Shown here: positions 61,593 to 64,000 of the stretch, in pieces
How positions within the stretch are numbered: the first letter of the stretch is position 1
How the letters are laid out: each line of letters starts with the position of its first letter
Assembly (NCBI GenBank): GCA_017461385.1
Contig: JAFTXZ010000009.1
Coordinates: 17,524-81,523, forward strand
Origin: Clostridia bacterium
Lineage (GTDB): Bacteria; Bacillota; Clostridia; Oscillospirales; CAG-272
Reading direction: 5' to 3'
Length of the DNA: 64,000 nt
The notes under the pieces: generated by a model
Seen by the model: only the letters and a program-made list of their open reading frames with translations
The model's database searches: none
Told to the model about the DNA's origin: nothing
Translations under genes and position numbers: made by a program

Positions 61593-61636
61593 TTTTCTAT
61601 GAAATAACACTGTGGCGTGTGCTTGCAGATAATGAA

Positions 61637-61666
61637 AAAGCAAGGTTGAAAGTTCAGCCTTGCTTT
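61637..61666 (+). terminator. Hairpin downstream of the zinc-ribbon gene
   Basis: AAAGCAAGG / CCTTGCTTT stem with an internal TGAA/TTCA pairing; only a weak T tract follows. Confidence 0.5.
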
Positions 61667-61780
61667 GATTATTTATAGAGGAAATTAACATTACACGAAT
61701 GCTTGTGCAAGCATTGTTTAGTGATTTATATGTGCTTTCATCAATATAATTTGTTTTGAAAAGTAATTCGAGCCAGTTTA

Positions 61781-61943
61781 ATGAAGCATTGACTTTGTCA
61801 ATATGAAGCAGTTGCTACGCAACAATGAAGCACTCACTCCGTTCGTATGAAGCGAAGCACACAAAATAATTAGCGAAGCGACTTCATTAGGCGAAGCCGA
61901 CTTCATTAACAAAGTGTCTTAATGCACTGCAGGTGTGCTTCAT
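61781..61943. repeat. Hairpin array with 22-nt period (ATGAAGC core)
   Basis: ATGAAGCA/G starts at 61781, 61803, 61825 and 61847, exactly 22 bp apart, with hairpins TTGAC-TTT-GTCAA and GTTGC-TAC-GCAAC between. Inverted cores GACTTCATT (61880, 61899) and GCTTCAT (61937-61943) close it. It lies between the zinc-ribbon gene and the recombinase. Confidence 0.8.
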
Positions 61944-61994
61944 TCACAAACAAAAATCGAACCCCCGACGCTCGTCGTTCGGAAGGACAGTTTT

Positions 61995-62038
61995 GCAAGA
62001 ATACGGTATATTTCGCAAGAGATATGCCGTATTCTTGC
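61995..62038. repeat. 17-bp inverted repeat next to the recombinase
   Basis: GCAAGAATACGGTATAT (61995-62011) and ATATGCCGTATTCTTGC (62022-62038) differ at one position across a 10-nt loop, followed by a T run on the plus strand. It may be a terminator or part of the element's end. Confidence 0.65.
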
Positions 62039-62049
62039 TTTTTTAGATC

Positions 62050-63759
<1,710 letters not shown>

Positions 63760-63795
63760 TTATTATACAATGCCCGGCGCATCCTTGCAATTCTG

Positions 63796-64000
63796 TCATA
63801 GTAAGTCGTCGGTCAGCTTTTGAGATAGGATCAGATCGCGAAACTGCGAAAGCAGAGTGCTTTTGCCTTCTTCGGCAAAATGGGTATTGACAACATAATC
63901 CACCGTGCCGATGCGTTTGGTGAAATTGAGTGCCTTAGGATAATTGATCACGGGAGTGTTTTGAACAATTCCCGTAGCACGCTTGGGGTATGGGATATGG
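63796..64000 (-). CDS. TnpW-like transposon protein (partial, 5' end outside window)
   Basis: The last ~67 codons before a TGA at 63796-63798 read, in part, FTKRIGTVDYVVNTHF and LSQFRDLIL. This resembles small TnpW proteins that accompany TnpX-type recombinases, where a T/KRIGxxxYxVxxHF segment is typical. It lies directly upstream of the recombinase on the same strand. The assignment is by motif and context; the start is outside the window. Confidence 0.5.
   Translation of the reverse strand, partial: HIPYPKRATGIVQNTPVINYPKALNFTKRIGTVDYVVNTHFAEEGKSTLLSQFRDLILSQKLTDDLL

Noticed and set aside
61781-61860. CRISPR-like array of regularly spaced repeats
   Set aside because: The repeated unit is only 7-8 bp, intervening segments are small hairpins rather than unique spacers, and there are no cas genes.
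61951-61985. tRNA 3'-end-like sequence (TCGAACCCCC)
   Set aside because: No acceptor, D or anticodon arms can be built around it; more likely part of the mobile element's end.

Overview
The window looks like part of a low-GC Gram-positive (Bacillota, Clostridia-like) chromosome, probably an uncultured gut anaerobe. The evidence is strong AGGAGG-type ribosome binding sites, textbook TTGACA-N17-TATAAT promoters, many lipoproteins with a lipobox Cys, a rubrerythrin/thioredoxin/ferredoxin-thioredoxin-reductase-like cluster, a TnpX-type large serine recombinase, and many intrinsic terminators shared by convergent genes. TGA is used as a stop, so the code is standard. No rRNA, tRNA or CRISPR array was seen.

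Layout. 1-2156: minus-strand phosphate transporter operon pstS-pstC-pstA, running off the left edge. 2409-6456: single genes (metallo-beta-lactamase-fold lipoprotein, class 3 lipase, SPFH/band 7 protein, serine beta-lactamase-like hydrolase). 6491-7022: an AT-rich gene-free stretch with about a dozen DnaA-box-like nonamers and several perfect dyads; it may be a replication origin or DnaA-binding locus. 7458-11412: a small unknown gene, tilS and ftsH. 11413-11999: a terminator and a 22-nt-period hairpin array. 12000-14033: a large lipoprotein built of Cys-containing modules.

14242-22249: a compact operon holding the shikimate pathway plus both prephenate branches (pheA, aroB, aroC, an aroE-aroK fusion, aroQ, aroA, tyrA, DAHP synthase). 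It should take erythrose-4-phosphate and PEP to chorismate, phenylpyruvate and hydroxyphenylpyruvate. 22270-25397: a Cys-containing small membrane protein, an ABC ATPase, a MacB/FtsX-type permease and a CxxC lipoprotein, possibly a metal-handling system. 25436-31539: a CPA2 antiporter, fumarase, and two tandem paralogous glycosyltransferases. 31629-32814: FTR-like protein, thioredoxin and rubrerythrin, a redox/oxidative-stress operon. 32840-35076: a MATE exporter overlapping a DUF3737 protein.

35223-47421: a carbohydrate region (GH92, two GH43, DUF4091, a 647-aa unclassified protein, an SGNH esterase), with a PepD-like peptidase and a SulP transporter between. None of the glycan enzymes shows a signal peptide, so imported oligosaccharides are probably trimmed inside the cell. 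47455-53708: an RHH regulator divergent from an unknown protein, a CrtO-like acyltransferase, a Rieske-FAD oxidoreductase, and TetR plus a Cys-module/GLUG lipoprotein.

53709-64000 is accessory DNA. It has a DUF3990/XRE toxin-antitoxin-like pair, CoA-disulfide reductase-rhodanese, a methyltransferase, degenerate mobile-element sequence, and a restriction-endonuclease-like gene whose upstream methyltransferase is reduced to its last ~39 codons. Next come an XRE regulator sharing a promoter motif with a zinc-ribbon gene, a second 22-nt-period hairpin array, and a large serine recombinase with a TnpW-like partial gene. Three copies of a ~30-45 bp repeat punctuate this part and mark likely cassette or deletion junctions.
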